64,000 bases of DNA from Hanleya hanleyi (GCA_036873755.1 JAVTVY010037089.1:1-64000), one strand, 5' to 3'. Shown: positions 34,516 through 47,775, counted from the stretch's first letter. Notes: a model not told the origin generated them from the sequence alone. Numbers and translations: made by a program.

Positions 34516-35745
34516 TGCATTTTTTTCTTGTCATAATTTATTGTCACTTCCGTCCCCCACTTCGATGCACATTCAGAATACGAGAAAGAACACAGTTATT
34601 ATTTACATCAATATAGTAGCCACTACTAAAAAAATAATATGGATTTTGAAGATATTATTTTTCTGTGCATTTACGAATATGTGTACCGTTATAAAAGTAG
34701 CTCAGCATGAAAAGAACCAATTTACCGGCAAATAAAGCAAGGAATATTGTACTCAAGTGAGAGTTTATAAATCTGACTTCTATCTGAATTGTTCACAGTA
34801 AGCTCTCTATGACGCTTGAAACATTTACGATTTTGAAATGGGCTATATAAAGGTGAAATCGACAATGGTATGGTCGTTGTGTTCATGCTGTGACAAGCGA
34901 AGAAAAAAAGGCCAAATGCGCAATATATCTGTTGAGCAGTCAGACTGGGGTAATATACCGCATTCGCAAGATGGTTTGATTTGCAACTCAGGCCGACAGA
35001 GGTTTTACAAATGGAAGAGAACTGGATGACCGATTGATGCTACGACACACCAAGCCCTATTAGCTGAAGGTACGTCAGGCAGTGCCAAGTCTCCAAAGTA
35101 ATAACATTGCCAAAAGTATCTTGCGTCAAAAGTCACCGACGGTGTACTCTTTGCAAGTGCAGTAGGGGTAGATTTGTGGTGATACCAGGCTCGGCTCGAT
35201 TGGATTTGTTTAGCAGCAAGATGTGTTGGTTCCCGCCGGTTGTAGATGTTTCTCCAAACATCTCGGTAGAAAACAAGATGGGCGAATCGGTGGATGTAAT
35301 GACACTGCGTCGACATTTCACAGACATGGATGCTGATGAAATCTCGACATTACTAGACAGGACGAGGAATCGAGTTGGTAGAAGTAGGAAGGAGAAGATC
35401 GACTTCGAAGATGTCGCATTATTGTCGGATGATAATATGTTTTCATTGATATTCGTGACACACGTCGTGATATAATATATACATAGCTGGTGCAAATGTT
35501 AACACTATCAACATGTAACGATCTGCCATCGACGAATCAACTTTTTTTTAGGTTAATGAAGTTTCAATTTTTCTCGCCAAATTAATGTGAAACGCTGACT
35601 GAGAACAGTGTGGCCTTACTCATACGGCAGCGCTTGTAAGATATTTGGCAGTCCACCCAATCTCACTGAAGTCACGTGATTTGTAATGGTCGGACTGGTA
35701 AAAGTTGAAGAGGGGGCCAAAAGGCCGCAATAGCGTGCGATGTCC

Positions 35746-35794
35746 TTTATTTAATTGTTCAATTGTTTAATTGTTCTCGTATATAACCGGACAC
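35746..35794 (+). repeat. 49-bp direct repeat, right copy
   Basis: Identical to 29918-29966, 5828 bp upstream. Unlike the left copy, it is followed by 'acacaaagcttgttcttct' and not by LINE sequence. Confidence 0.9.
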
Positions 35795-35930
35795 ACACAA
35801 AGCTTGTTCTTCTTCGTGCCAGTTCATAGACCTCGCGTTGACAATTAAATTGATGTCGTGTTACATAAGAGAGGTGGCAGGGCATATGAATTGTATTATT
35901 ATGAATGTTTGACCCACCTACCATTTAACT

Positions 35931-36000
35931 GTCGTGGATGTACATTGCATCACTGGATAGAAGAGATATAAATGTCATCAGGTTTCAGGCCAAAACTATA
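35931..36000 (-). repeat. dispersed repeat, copy 3 of 3, inverted
   Basis: Reverse complement of the segment at 28733-28815, sharing 'gcctgaaacctgatgac' and 'agtgatgcaatgtacatcc'. The similarity continues into 35900-35930 ('acagttaaatggtaggtggg' on the minus strand). Confidence 0.65.
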
Positions 36001-36400
36001 GTCTCTCTCATTGAAAAGTGCTGGGACAGTGACGGCTTGAATTTGAATGGAATTCCTTTCGCACCGGTTTCTCTTTCTGTGAAATTTGTTCCTACTTTTC
36101 CACGAAAAAGTTTTCATTGCTTTTGTCGTAGGATACGCATAGAATGTTACTGAGTGTTAGTTAAAAATCAATAAATCGTTGTCTCAAGCACGCGATGTCA
36201 AACACGAATCTAACCAGCTAACACACATGTGTCATCGCTTAAAAATGTAGTGACAATTGCTTGACACACATGACATAGTTATGCCATGCCGGTACCACCA
36301 ATAAATACAATGACCTTCCCTTTCCACCACCCCACACTAATTCAGCTTACATTTGAGAGAATCTTTATATTTAGTCAATTTTGCGAAGTTTTAAAACGCT
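36001..36400. other. no recognisable feature
   Basis: No frame, repeat or RNA signal of note; the minisatellite starts at its right edge. Confidence 0.35.
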
Positions 36401-36401
36401 A

Positions 36402-39400
36402 CAGATGGTATGGGGGACTGGCGATGATTATAGGACTGGGACAGGCCTGCAGTAGATTGTAGGACTGGGACAGGCCTGCAGTAGATTGTAGGAATGTGAC
36501 AGCTAGGCCTGGAGTAGATTGTAGAACTGGGACAGGACTGGAGTAGATTGTAGGACTGCGGTAGACCTAGATTGTGATAGGGATTATTGGACTGGATTAG
36601 ATTGTGTTGATGGAGTGGATTGTAGGACTGAGATCGTATGACTGCAATAGAGTGTAGGACTGGGATAAATTATGGGACTGGGATAGGGCTGGAGTAGATC
36701 GAAGGACCGAGACAGGACTGGAGTAGACTGTAGGACTGCGGTAGACCTAGATTGTGATAGCGGTTATTGGACTGGATTAGATTGTGTTGATAGAGTGGAT
36801 TGTAGGACTGAGATCGTAGGACTGCAATAGAGTGTAGAGCTGGGATAGATTATGGGACTGGGATAGGGCTGGAGTAGATCGAAGGACCGAGACAGGACTG
36901 GAGTAGATTGTAGGACTGGAATAGAACCAGAGTAGATTATAGGACTGGGATAGAATGCAGGACTGGGATAGGACCGGGGCCGATAGTAGGACTGGGACAG
37001 GACTGGGGTAGATTGCAGGACTGTGATAGGTCCGGGCTAGATTGTAGGACTGGGACAAGACTTGTGTAGATTGTAAGACTGTGATACGAGTGGAGTAGAT
37101 TGTAGGGCTGGGACAGGACTTGAATGGATTATATAATTGAGATAGGATTGAAGCAGATTGAAGAACTAGGACAGAACTGAAATAGATTGTAGATCTGGGG
37201 TAGGCCCAGATTTTGAGACCGAATTATTGGACTGGAGTACGTTGTGTTGTTGAAGTGGATTTATGACTGAGCTATATCGTAGGGATGAAATAGATCGCAG
37301 AAATGGGATAGATTGTAGGACTGTGTTAGATTGTAAGACTAGAGTAGATTATAGGACTGGAGTAAATGGTAGGACAGGATCGACTGTAGGAATAAAGTAA
37401 ATTATAGGACTGGAGTAGATAGCAGGACTTGGAGAGATTGTAGGAATGGAGTAGATTGTAAGACTAGAGTAGATAATTTGAACGGGTTAGATTGTATGAC
37501 TGGAATAGATTATAGGACTGGAGTAGACTGTAAGACTGGGATAGCCTGTGGGACTAGCACAGATGACTGGAGGAGACTGCAGGATTGGGATATGACTGAG
37601 GTATATTGTAGGACTCGGACAGGACTGGAGTAGATTGTAGGACTAGGATAGGACTGCGGTAGATTGTAGGACTGGCACAGGACTGGGGTATCTTGTAGAA
37701 GTGGGACAGGACTGGAGTAGATTGTAGGACTGAGACAGGGCTGCGTTTGATAATAGGACTGCAATAGATTGTAGGACTAGGATAGGACGACAGAAGATTG
37801 TAGAATTGGGATAGGACTGGGGCAGATATATGACTAAGACAGGACTGGAGTAGATTTTAGGACTGGGATAGTACTGGACTAGGTAGGACTGGAGGAGATT
37901 GTAGGACTGGGATAGGGCTGGTGTAGGTTATAGGACTGGGATAGGACTAGTAGATTGTAGGACAGGGACAGGACTGGAGTAGATTGTAGGAAAGGGACAG
38001 GACTTGAGTAGATTGTAGGACATAGACAGGACTGGAGGTAGATTGTAGGACAGGGGCAAGACTGGAGTAGGTTGTAGGACAGGGACAGGACTGGAGTAGA
38101 TTGTAGGACAGGGACAAGACTTGGGTAGATTGTAGGACAGGAACATGACTGGAATAGATTGTAGGGCTGGGATATGACTGGAATAGATTGTAGGACTGGG
38201 ATAGGACTGGAGTAGATTGCAAGACTGCGACAGGAATGGAGTAAATTGTAAGACTGGGATAGGACTGGAGTAGATTGTTGGACAGGGACATCACTGGAGT
38301 AGACTATAGCGGTCATTTTCCTCATTGAATTAATGTTAAAAAGACACCAGGGGACGTTATTGATCAAATGTTAACTATATTATAGGAATGGGGTACACTG
38401 TGAGACTGCAGTAGATCGAAGAAATGGATTAGATTGTAGGACTGGAGTAGAATGTAGAATTGGGGTATATCCTGGGATTGGAGTAGATCATATAGCTCGA
38501 GTAGATCGTAGGAATGGATTAGATTGTAGGACTGGAGTGGATTGTAAGACAGGGACAGGACTGGAGTAGGTTGTAGGACAGGGACAGGACTTGAATAGAT
38601 TGTACGACAGGGACACGACTTGAATAGAATGTAGGAAAGGGACAGAACTGCAGTAGATTGTAGTACAGGGACAGGAATGGAGTGGGTTGTAGGACAGGGA
38701 CAGGATTGGAGTGCATTGTAGGACAGGGACAGAACTTGAGTAGATTGTAGGACAAGAACAGGACTGAAATAGGTTGTGGGACTGGGATAGGATTAGAATA
38801 GATTGTAGGCCTGGGATAGAACTGGAGTACATTATAGGACTGAGACAAGACTGGAGTAGATTGTAAGACTGAGACAGGATTGGAGTATATTGTAGGACAG
38901 GGACATGACTGGAGTAGAATTTTGCGCTCATTTTTCTCATTGAATTAATGTTAAAAACACGTCAGTCGACGGTATTGATCAAATTTCAACTAGATTATAG
39001 GAATGTGTTAGACTGCGAGACTGCAGTAGATCGTAGAACCGAGGTAGTTTGCATTACGGGAGTAGATCGTAGAAATGGATTAGATTGTAGGACTGGAGTA
39101 GAATGTAGAATTGGGGTAGATCCTGGGATTGGAGTAGATCATATAGCTCGAGTAGATCGTAGGAATGGATTAGATTGTAGGACTGGAGTAGAATGTAGAA
39201 TTGGGTATATCCTGTGATTGGAGTAGATCATATAGCTCGAGTAGATCGTAGGAATGGATTAGACTGTAGGACTGAGTAGAATGTAGAATTGGGGTAGATC
39301 CTGGGATTGGAGTAGACCATACAGCTGGATTAGATCGTAGGAATGGATTAGAGTGTAGTACTGGAGTGGATTGCAATGACTGAAATAGTTTGTAGAAAGG

Positions 39401-39545
39401 GAGTAGATTGTAAGTTTCGAAATTGATTGTAGGGTTGGGGCAGTTTTACGACTGGAGTATATTGAAGGCCCTTAATATATGACAGGACTGAAGAAGATTG
39501 TAAAACTGGAGTAGATCATAAGACACGAGTAAACTGCATGACCAG
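36402..39545. repeat. 29-bp minisatellite with higher-order repeats, 3.1 kb
   Basis: The basic unit is about 29 bp, 'gactggagtagattgtagga' plus 'cagggacag'. Higher-order structure is clear: a ~180-bp segment is duplicated (36550 and 36730, 'gcggtagacctagattgtga'); a non-array block with 'attgaattaatgttaaaaa' recurs at 38324 and 38939, 615 bp apart; and a ~90-bp three-unit repeat ('agtagatcgtaggaatgg') recurs at 39061, 39151, 39240 and 39329. The minus strand is free of stops over long runs; the frames of 60-160 residues there all read the same 29-residue peptide because 29 is not a multiple of three. Confidence 0.97.
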
Positions 39546-41681
39546 AGTCGATTCGTATTTCTGCCCAGTTGTTTTTTCCCAAAATAGCTGGTATCAAATT
39601 AAATACACCTTGGCAATGCCACTCTGCTCTCTTCATTTATTTCAAAACATCTGACAGGGTACCAGCATTAATCGCCAACATTTTGTTTAGATACGACTAC
39701 ATAATCGTTTCGTTTTGGCGGTTTGTGATCATCGACCGGTTTCAATGGGTGGTTTACTCGTTGTAAATCCCCAAAAAGTTTCGAGACTGTATTCAGATTT
39801 GATGGGTTCTTAAACTACTCATTTGCTGGAGTTTTCAGTTCCTGTTTGCCAGTTTTGGATTTGCAGTGCACTGATCTTGTAACCTACGTTTAATAGCGGT
39901 CATAAACCTCAATGCGTTAACATTTCGTGTCCACAATTTAAATATCAATAATTACTCTGACCTGGTTAATTGATAGAAAAATGTTCATCTGATTGGCTGA
40001 CTTGTATTTCTTATAAATTATACAGTATATTTATGAACTTGGTAATTCACTAGCAACACTGGCTGAGAATCGACCTATTTTCCCCAAAAGATCATATAAA
40101 TAGGAGTAACTCTCTATAAAGCTTCAGAATTTGTTTAAAAAAATATTTTCTGCTCTATTCATCATTTCCGCATTTTCCCCTCACATCCATATAGCTAAAT
40201 AACAAATACACATGACAATCCCTAAGATACCTACCTACTTTTTAGTGCAATTTGGCAGCAAGATTCCTTATCAGGCCTAACTTAAGTTAACATTTCATAC
40301 AATATAGATCTACCTCATCGAATGAAGACCTACATAAAATTGTATGGAGTCAATGGTGTGCAGTTCCCCTCGACCTACTAGAAATACTTAAATATACCCC
40401 TATTCACGATATTCAATCTTGAGATCACTGACCTACTGAAACGTATAAAAGCATAAATTTTATATACAGGTTTATCGAAAGCACCTCCCCTCCCCCACGT
40501 CAACAAAGGGCGTGAGACCTATAATCAAATATAGGCATGAATGGGCGTTAACTGGAAAGTAATACATTGTTTTCCAAAATGCGGAATCGCCTTTATCTTC
40601 TTCGATGTTCTCCGAAAATGTTAAACCAAGAATATATATACGGTCACAAGATTTGACAGATTGACAGTCCGCGGCAACAATCGAATGCCCCATCGAAGAG
40701 TTTATTTACAGCGTGAGCATGTAGCATACTGAACACTGTTTTGCAGGGTATAACAGATGAAAGACACGACATTATCAGATACTGAGACATATGCTCTGCC
40801 TAAATAGCTGCATCTACATCCCGATCAAATTGAAGGGTGCCACGCAACAGAATCGTACACACGATGTAGTGTATACATCAGGGGGTTCCTTTCTATCAAC
40901 GAGCCTGAAAGAAAAACAACTTCCGTAGATTTCTTCTAACAACGACAGATGATGCATATATCTAAAAATCACTTTTCTCCAACATCATATAGTTATAGAT
41001 TTCTGTGAAGTATACGAACGAAATATCTATTCACCGTAGCTGAAAAGAATCATTTCATTAAACCAAAGTAAAAAAATAAATGAATAAATAAACCAAAAAA
41101 TAAAACGACGCGAAAATTCAAGGGGATTTGGGTCTTCTATTAACGATAATTACTATCAGCTGGGGAAAATCTACCAAAAACATCAAGGATTTCATTCGAA
41201 ATGCGCACGAATTGCAAACTCCAGTCTGTACAGACATTCTCATTCTTTGTCATTCTCGGCTGATTGAGAGTCATCGGTTTAATATTGGGTCACAGAGGAA
41301 AGCAGGAGTGAAAGAAATGAATGTCCGGTAGTAAAGGAAGTCCACGTCCTATCTTTTAACCCAGCTGAGATATTTTTTCCTGACTAGCACCTTAGGTAAG
41401 ACATAGTTTTATAAAGAGAATCATATGAAAAGGGACATAGTTTTCTCGGACATAATAACATAACTAGATATTTTTTTCCCCGATTTCTAAAAAAAAGCAA
41501 TAGTTTCGTAAAGAGAAACATATGAAAAGAGGCATTGTTTTCAATTCTATCCTTTCACACCTGACACTGAATGCACTGTAACTCGGTGTGAAATTTCTCC
41601 AAAAAAATTGTTAATATAGCATATTCACCCAGTTCCCGTGTTGTTTATAAACGAACGTTACTGTATATTTGCTCAGCTATA
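39546..41681. other. no gene seen
   Basis: AT-rich sequence with short frames only. No repeat array or RNA gene recognised. Confidence 0.4.
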
Positions 41682-42038
41682 ACACAGCCAGAAAAATGGT
41701 GTTAGCCTAACACCCTTTTTTGGTGTTGATGGCTGCTGAACACCATAAAGTGGTGCTGAGAAATGGTGTTGACCAATGTGAACACTAAAAATGGTGTTAA
41801 GGCCAGTTCAACCCCAAATAATAGTGTTGGTCAACACCAATCAATGGTGTTGAAATTGGTTCATATTTTGGTGTTCACTGACAAGTGCTAATACTGGCTC
41901 AACACCAATTAATGGTGTTGCTCACCACCCATAAACGGTGTTGTAGATATGTGGTGTCGGTGCAAATTGAACACCATTTATTGGTGTTGAGCTCGATGCT
42001 TTTTTTGGTGTTGAACAACACCATTTTTCTGGTTGTGT
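41682..42038. mobile_element. MITE-like element built of AACACCA/TGGTGTT words
   Basis: Ends are ACACAGCCAGAAAAATGGTG (41682) and its near-perfect reverse complement ending GGTTGTGT (42038). The interior is packed with 'aatggtgtt' and 'aacaccat' in both orientations, at least 12 times, giving many nested small palindromes. There is no coding sequence. The terminus CACAGCCAGA also starts the element at 55065. Confidence 0.85.
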
Positions 42039-45000
42039 AGGTGTCAAATAACATCATTTTCTGATAATGTATCTATCTCTAGAATAGATATACAGTATTT
42101 ACGGAATATACAGATACTCTGTTATTTATTTCTGGATTGTTTCTATAAACGATATCTGCCGGGGTTACAAACCATCATCTCAAATTATCCAGATACTTGC
42201 TTCTGTCAACGACAGCTACCAACAGAAGTATCAATGTCCCGAGTTTTGTATAGGCCTAAATTGGACCAGTTAGATTTGCAATTTCGTTTCATTATATTCA
42301 CTTCGAGATAAGATTTGTGACTTTTACAGTTAAACTATATTGTTTCACATGAAATTATATTTTTAGTGAGAATATACAGTGTAACCCGCCTTAATATATA
42401 GTTAAACGGTCATCCCCGCGACAGTCAGTCCACTCCTAAATCAAGCTTATCTCTGTATTATTGATTTTTCCATGATTTATTCGAAACGTGAGTGTCTTCA
42501 AAACACCAAACCACTCGAGTATGTTGAACGGAGATTTATTTGCGACCCTCAATAAAAAGACGGCTTGACCTTCGTTCTTTGTAAAATGATCATTGTAAAT
42601 TTTAGAATAGAAGGGATAATATGACCGACATCATCTTATGTCAAAAACACAATTATAGTCACGAATAAATAATTATTGCTGATTCACAGTGTCACGTTGA
42701 AGAATGCATGTGTCGAGAAGTTGACAACAAAAAGTGGACGTACGGTCACATATTTGGCAAGAAACGCCATAGTTTCAACGATAGCTGGAAAAGCGCATGA
42801 CAATGATACCGCAATGAGACGATCATAACCCTCGGTTGGAAATTTTCATTTTTTGTGATATTTTTTTAAATTTATATTGTTATCTTTAATATGAATAAGA
42901 TAATGTGATGTCTCCAATTATTTAAAATGTAACCAATCCTTCGAGCTTTAAATTCACCGGTTAACCATCTGTAAATATATGCAACAGACAAGCGCTACAG
43001 TAAAGACTGACCGTGGAGCTACTAATGCGACCGACAAGGCATCAAGGACGTGTGAGTCATGGCGTTTAGAACCTTTTCTTGGACGTGGGTAAATATCTTG
43101 AATTCAGTGTGAATTATCAAGGTAATAAAACGGCATTCAAGCAGAATGACTTTGAACGATATAGGCAACAATTCACCAAGATATAGGCAACAATTCACCA
43201 AGAAGTTGATATTTGACACTTCCCGCCAAATAAATTATTCGCAGACCGTGCATATACGGAGTACAACAAGACAGTTGTTTAACGGAAAAATCTTCTCACA
43301 CCGTTCAAAAATTAACGGAATTAGACTGTCAACAGTGGTCTACAGTTGACAGCGCATTCATTGATTAGTATTTTGGATCAGACTAATGATATTCAAAACT
43401 GAGAGGTCACTGGACATAAAATCTCTAGTCTCCAAACTAGTCAGGTTTTAATTATTCGCACAGGTATAGATTTCTGTCAGATTTTAATTACCTTGAACCT
43501 CAATTTGAAAGCGTGTAGGCCCGAGATTGGGTTACTTGCAGGTCCATACAAAGTAATCCGCTATGGGACCACTGTACCAAAGATTTTCACACTAAACTAA
43601 ATTTAGCTCAGATTATATAGTTGTCGAAAGTTGTCGAATAGCCCCTCAAATTTTCTCGCCAGCTTTCTGATGGTCGGTATTTTGTATACTCAGATTGGAA
43701 TTAGTAACAAATATATTCCGACTGAAAATCAATCTAATGGAATGAAATTCAAGTTTACTAGGATACGAAAGATTGACATTTCAAACTGAGAAGATTGGAA
43801 TAAGGGAAAGATCCAGTCTATTAGATTGGACTGTCAATGCTACATATAATGGTGGACCAGAATAAGGATCCAAAACAGTTCCACCTGGAACCAAATCGGT
43901 TAATATAAAATCAAATTGACACCATATGTACTGTGCAACCGTGTACGCGATTTGGTTCCATATGCACCGATTGGTTGATTCTATCTGTGGTTCCTTTTGT
44001 GGAACAGAGAACCAAATATGGTCTCATGTCGAACAAATGCTCTTCTTTGTACATTTTACTCCATATATAACGTAACGTTGCTATAGCGTATGGTGTTCCT
44101 AGGCTCAACATTGCATGTACTAAAGAATACTTTCCCCTCGCTAAATGTGGAATTGTTTTTATTTAACTATATAGTGTTCTATACATTTTACAAAATGAGG
44201 ATCGGCGGGTTTCTACAATTTCAAATGCGTTAACGCGAATATATAGCGAAAGATATTGAATTTTAGGCACACTCATATACAACATATATGATGCGCTAAG
44301 GACTTGCTCGTATATATATGTGGAAAATTTATATAATACCTTATCCATTTACTTGAAATAGATTTATATATGGCTTAGAAAAATTTCTTTGACAAGAAAA
44401 GTCAAAGGCCAAAGGCACGTGACGGCAGTTGAAGACAGGGTCACTACGAAAATGTAAAGCCAATCATAAAGGCAAATTATTGTTAACGGAAGTCGACGTA
44501 TACAATTTCGGATTGAAAAAATAGAAAGCCAGGACTTTCGGACAGAATACATTTACCGATTACAGAAAACGGTGCATTTTGACATGAATTCTGCTGACAA
44601 TATTTCTCGAGCAACAAAAAAAAAATGAGCAAATTGAAAATGCTCCTCTTATATCCTACCGGTATAAAGATATACTTCGCTATACCTGATCGAGTTGTCA
44701 TACGTTATTCAGTAGTTAGTATGAACTATGCCTCGATTAGCTTTCTCTACACGTCGTGCACCTAAGTCATGTAATACTTAGGGAACAAATGTTAATTGTT
44801 TTTTTTTTTGTCCCAATTAGATGCGCGTAGCACATGCAACGAGGTCTTTATCAATATTCATGAAACAATCGGCGACGGATGTTTTTCATGTATATTAGTC
44901 TTTTTTCTGCTAAGATTAATTAACTACACAATATAAGTATACTGGATAGCCGACCCACGCGTGCCTTGCCTATTGATGACGGCCATGTAATTTTCTAAAT

Positions 45001-46116
45001 ATACAAAGGGTGTATTTGATTGGTTCATATGTAGCTTCTTCGGATGTACTCGATTGGCTACTTCAATACCAAAACGTTGGGTAAGCAGCCTCAGACTTTT
45101 CGCCCTTCGGGTGTTACTTGCATATCAAAGTAGAGAAAATACATCAATTTAATCTCCATCATTTATAATCACGCGTGAATCAATGATTAAAATTGCACTA
45201 GGCAAAGTATCGACAGGATATATATGCAATCAGTCTGTGGGTCTTAAATTGGTCATGCAGCCTTACTAAATTAAAGCTATATGAATCCAGAGAAAAAGCC
45301 AAACGTCGTTAAAGCTGAAGTACAAGGTTATTGGACTATTTTGTTCCATTATGATATACTGAGATTTCGAAAGAAAGAAAACATACAAATTCTCCCACAA
45401 TACCTACTCACAGGTCTTCAAACATATATGGTACTGTTCCCAACATATCAGAAATTTATACCTTGTCAAAGTCATAAGTGTGAATGGTTTGAGGGATTAT
45501 GAGCCATGTCAACAAAATTGCACTTCTCGAGCTACTGTTCAATAACATTGAATTCCACCAAACCAGGGAGGATATCTTTTATCAAAGAAAGCTATTTTAA
45601 TTCCGTTCGAAAATCCGTCTGTTGGCTTATATTCATCGACATCTATTTAAGAGCTAAATATATTGATGTGTAGACCTGTTCTGTTTGGCAATACTTTCAC
45701 TAAAGTAATTTTAGTTTCTAATGAGTACATACAGATAGTCACTCAGAAATGTATTTTCGATGCTAAAGGTATAGAATCTACAACACATGTGAAAATATTG
45801 TATTTATTCTGAACAGGAAGAATACAGAAAAGATACAGTGACCGGACCATTCTCAATGGACCATTATTCCCTGTCATAGCAAACTGAACAATGGATTCAT
45901 CTGCACCAGAGAAAGAATATTCCAGATACATGAATTGTACAATAGGTAGCATGTTTTTGTGCCGTGAACCGCACCCATCCACCCTCCTCGTGTGCGCTTT
46001 AATGAAGTCATTATCAACGCAGTTTCATTCGGAATTTGACCTAATGGCCGAAATTCAATTAAATGTCAGTAACAGAAAGTTTGAATTCGTTTTGTTAAAT
46101 TATTTTTGGCGAAGAA
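42039..46116. other. no gene seen
   Basis: Contains a 21-bp direct duplication at 43164-43201 ('ataggcaacaattcaccaag' twice). Otherwise only short frames. Confidence 0.35.
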
Positions 46117-46554
46117 ATGTTATTTTGGAGATCTGAAAGGAAAACGCATTCATTCGAATCAAACCTATATTCGACATTTGAGAGAATTTATTTGAACATG
46201 CTTTTGAGTAACGTAGAGAAAGCATACAATTCTTTGACACGTATATACACGGAGATCAAGCTGTCAAAACCGTGCAAAATCTGTTCGCAACAACCACAGG
46301 AGCTCGTGACCGTTGTCAATTGGTTAAATTATGTTGATTTAGAGGGGAGACAGGTAGTCACACGGGCTCGTTACCGATGTAAATTGGTCAATTATGTTCA
46401 AGTACGGTACTTTTTCACGACCTGGACCCCCACCCCCCGCCCGGGTAATGAACCTAGCTGTGGAATCGCCCATATAGTAATACGAAAGCCGATACAAGGA
46501 ATTCAGAAGTGGGGGAACCCTCTTGGCTTTCGTATTGTTATAATTATATTGTAA
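46117..46554 (+). CDS. unrecognised 145-residue open frame, doubtful
   Basis: The frame includes a CKIC pair and a WLNYV/KLVNYV motif that comes from a roughly 68-bp imperfect tandem duplication (46305-46420). A 12-bp perfect hairpin (AATACGAAAGCC, 46484-46495, with its complement at 46532-46543) lies in its 3' end. No family similarity is evident and no start context or splice sites stand out. It is more likely a chance frame. Confidence 0.12.
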   Translation: MLFWRSERKTHSFESNLYSTFERIYLNMLLSNVEKAYNSLTRIYTEIKLSKPCKICSQQPQELVTVVNWLNYVDLEGRQVVTRARYRCKLVNYVQVRYFFTTWTPTPRPGNEPSCGIAHIVIRKPIQGIQKWGNPLGFRIVIIIL

Positions 46555-47513
46555 AGTTTAGGTATCTCAGATGTTGGTATAAACTAGGATACAGAAATAT
46601 AAATGAAATGACAACGAGTTTGATATTGTATTGCTCACATCCTCTGCTTATTATGATTTAGAACATAAAATCAAATATACACCATTTCGTAACTTTGATA
46701 TTCCACGACCGTGAACATATCTTTATCTGACTCGCCTCAACGAAATATACCAGTACAATCCTTGCATGCCACTGTTAGAAATTATAACAATGTTATGCTA
46801 CTTGTTCAATCTGACTGGACAGATCACCCACGTAGGCCTACTATTGCTTAACATCAAGAAGATCGATCATCGATCACTTGTGTCGATTGTTCAGTTTATG
46901 AAATCACAACTTGACGACCGTTATAGGTTCGACCTAACCTCCAAACACGAGAGCGTCTTAATCCCTTTTGGTATTACCTGTACACGCCTCTATAGTGTTT
47001 GGGGTCTGAATAATTGATTTATTTTTCAGTTGTCAATCTACAAGTCGCACGATCGTGAGATCCGGTGATAATTATGGAAACTGCAAATCGAATATCACAC
47101 GTGCTAGTATTACTCATACCATTCCACTGTTCATCGCAATTCTTTAAACTTGTTTTCATCCATGACAGCTTACAAAATACCACATGTCCAGTTCGGTGTC
47201 ATGTGCTTGGTCTTATATCTGATTAATAACAAAGAAATCTCTGGTGATTGATGTTAGAGGCATTATCAGTACGAAATAATCTCGACGACGCGTGTACTCC
47301 AGGCCGGAACACAGGGCTGATTCTTGACATCTCCAGATCGAACACTCATTTTGAATTTGTTGCAGATATCAAACAGAAATTAAATTTCATAACGATAGGA
47401 TAGTTTGACACCAGATATCTTCCCGTGTTTTGGGGTATTGGGTTGGTACCGGTATGATGGACAAGAATGCCCTGGTGGTTAGTGTTCCTTTTCATATCTT
47501 TTTCTGTTGCAGC
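46555..47513. other. no gene seen
   Basis: Only short frames; no repeat recognised. Confidence 0.35.
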
Positions 47514-47775
47514 GAAGGACGGACACTTGTCCCAAATGTGGAGAAAAATGTTCTAGCTGTGTTAGAAGATAGGGGCCGGACCGTCGTAGCCACATGACAT
47601 TCTTAACCTTCACACCAGTATGAAGGCTAAGACTGTCTTGGTAAAGGGTGTCACTTTTTTAAAGAAAGTAAGGACGGACACTTATGTTTAAGGTGAAGAA
47701 AATGACCTTAGCTGCATGGGTTAGAAGATAGGAACCGGACATTCATAGCTACCGGACATTCTTAGCCTCCACAAC
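47514..47775. repeat. ~158-bp imperfect tandem duplication
   Basis: 'ggacggacactt' begins at 47517 and again at about 47673; both copies go on through 'gttagaagatagg..ccgga' and 'cattctta.cctyca'. Similarity is moderate with small gaps. No coding signal. Confidence 0.65.

Larger units (their letters stand above)
33991..35745. other. non-coding sequence between LINE tail and right direct repeat
   Basis: Holds a small foldback (34237-34346) and a tRNA-like sequence (34430-34515). A 122-codon frame at 35107-35475 has an acidic and basic C-terminal half but no motif I know. If the 49-bp repeats are a target duplication, this 1.75 kb travelled with the LINE. Confidence 0.4.

Noticed and set aside
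35107..35475. 122-residue frame as a gene
   Set aside because: No recognisable motif, an overlapping equally long minus-strand frame, and no splice or promoter signals.
36777..39376. Minus-strand frames of 70-162 residues rich in S, P, Y and L (mucin- or collagen-like)
   Set aside because: All derive from the 29-bp minisatellite and give the same peptide in each frame.
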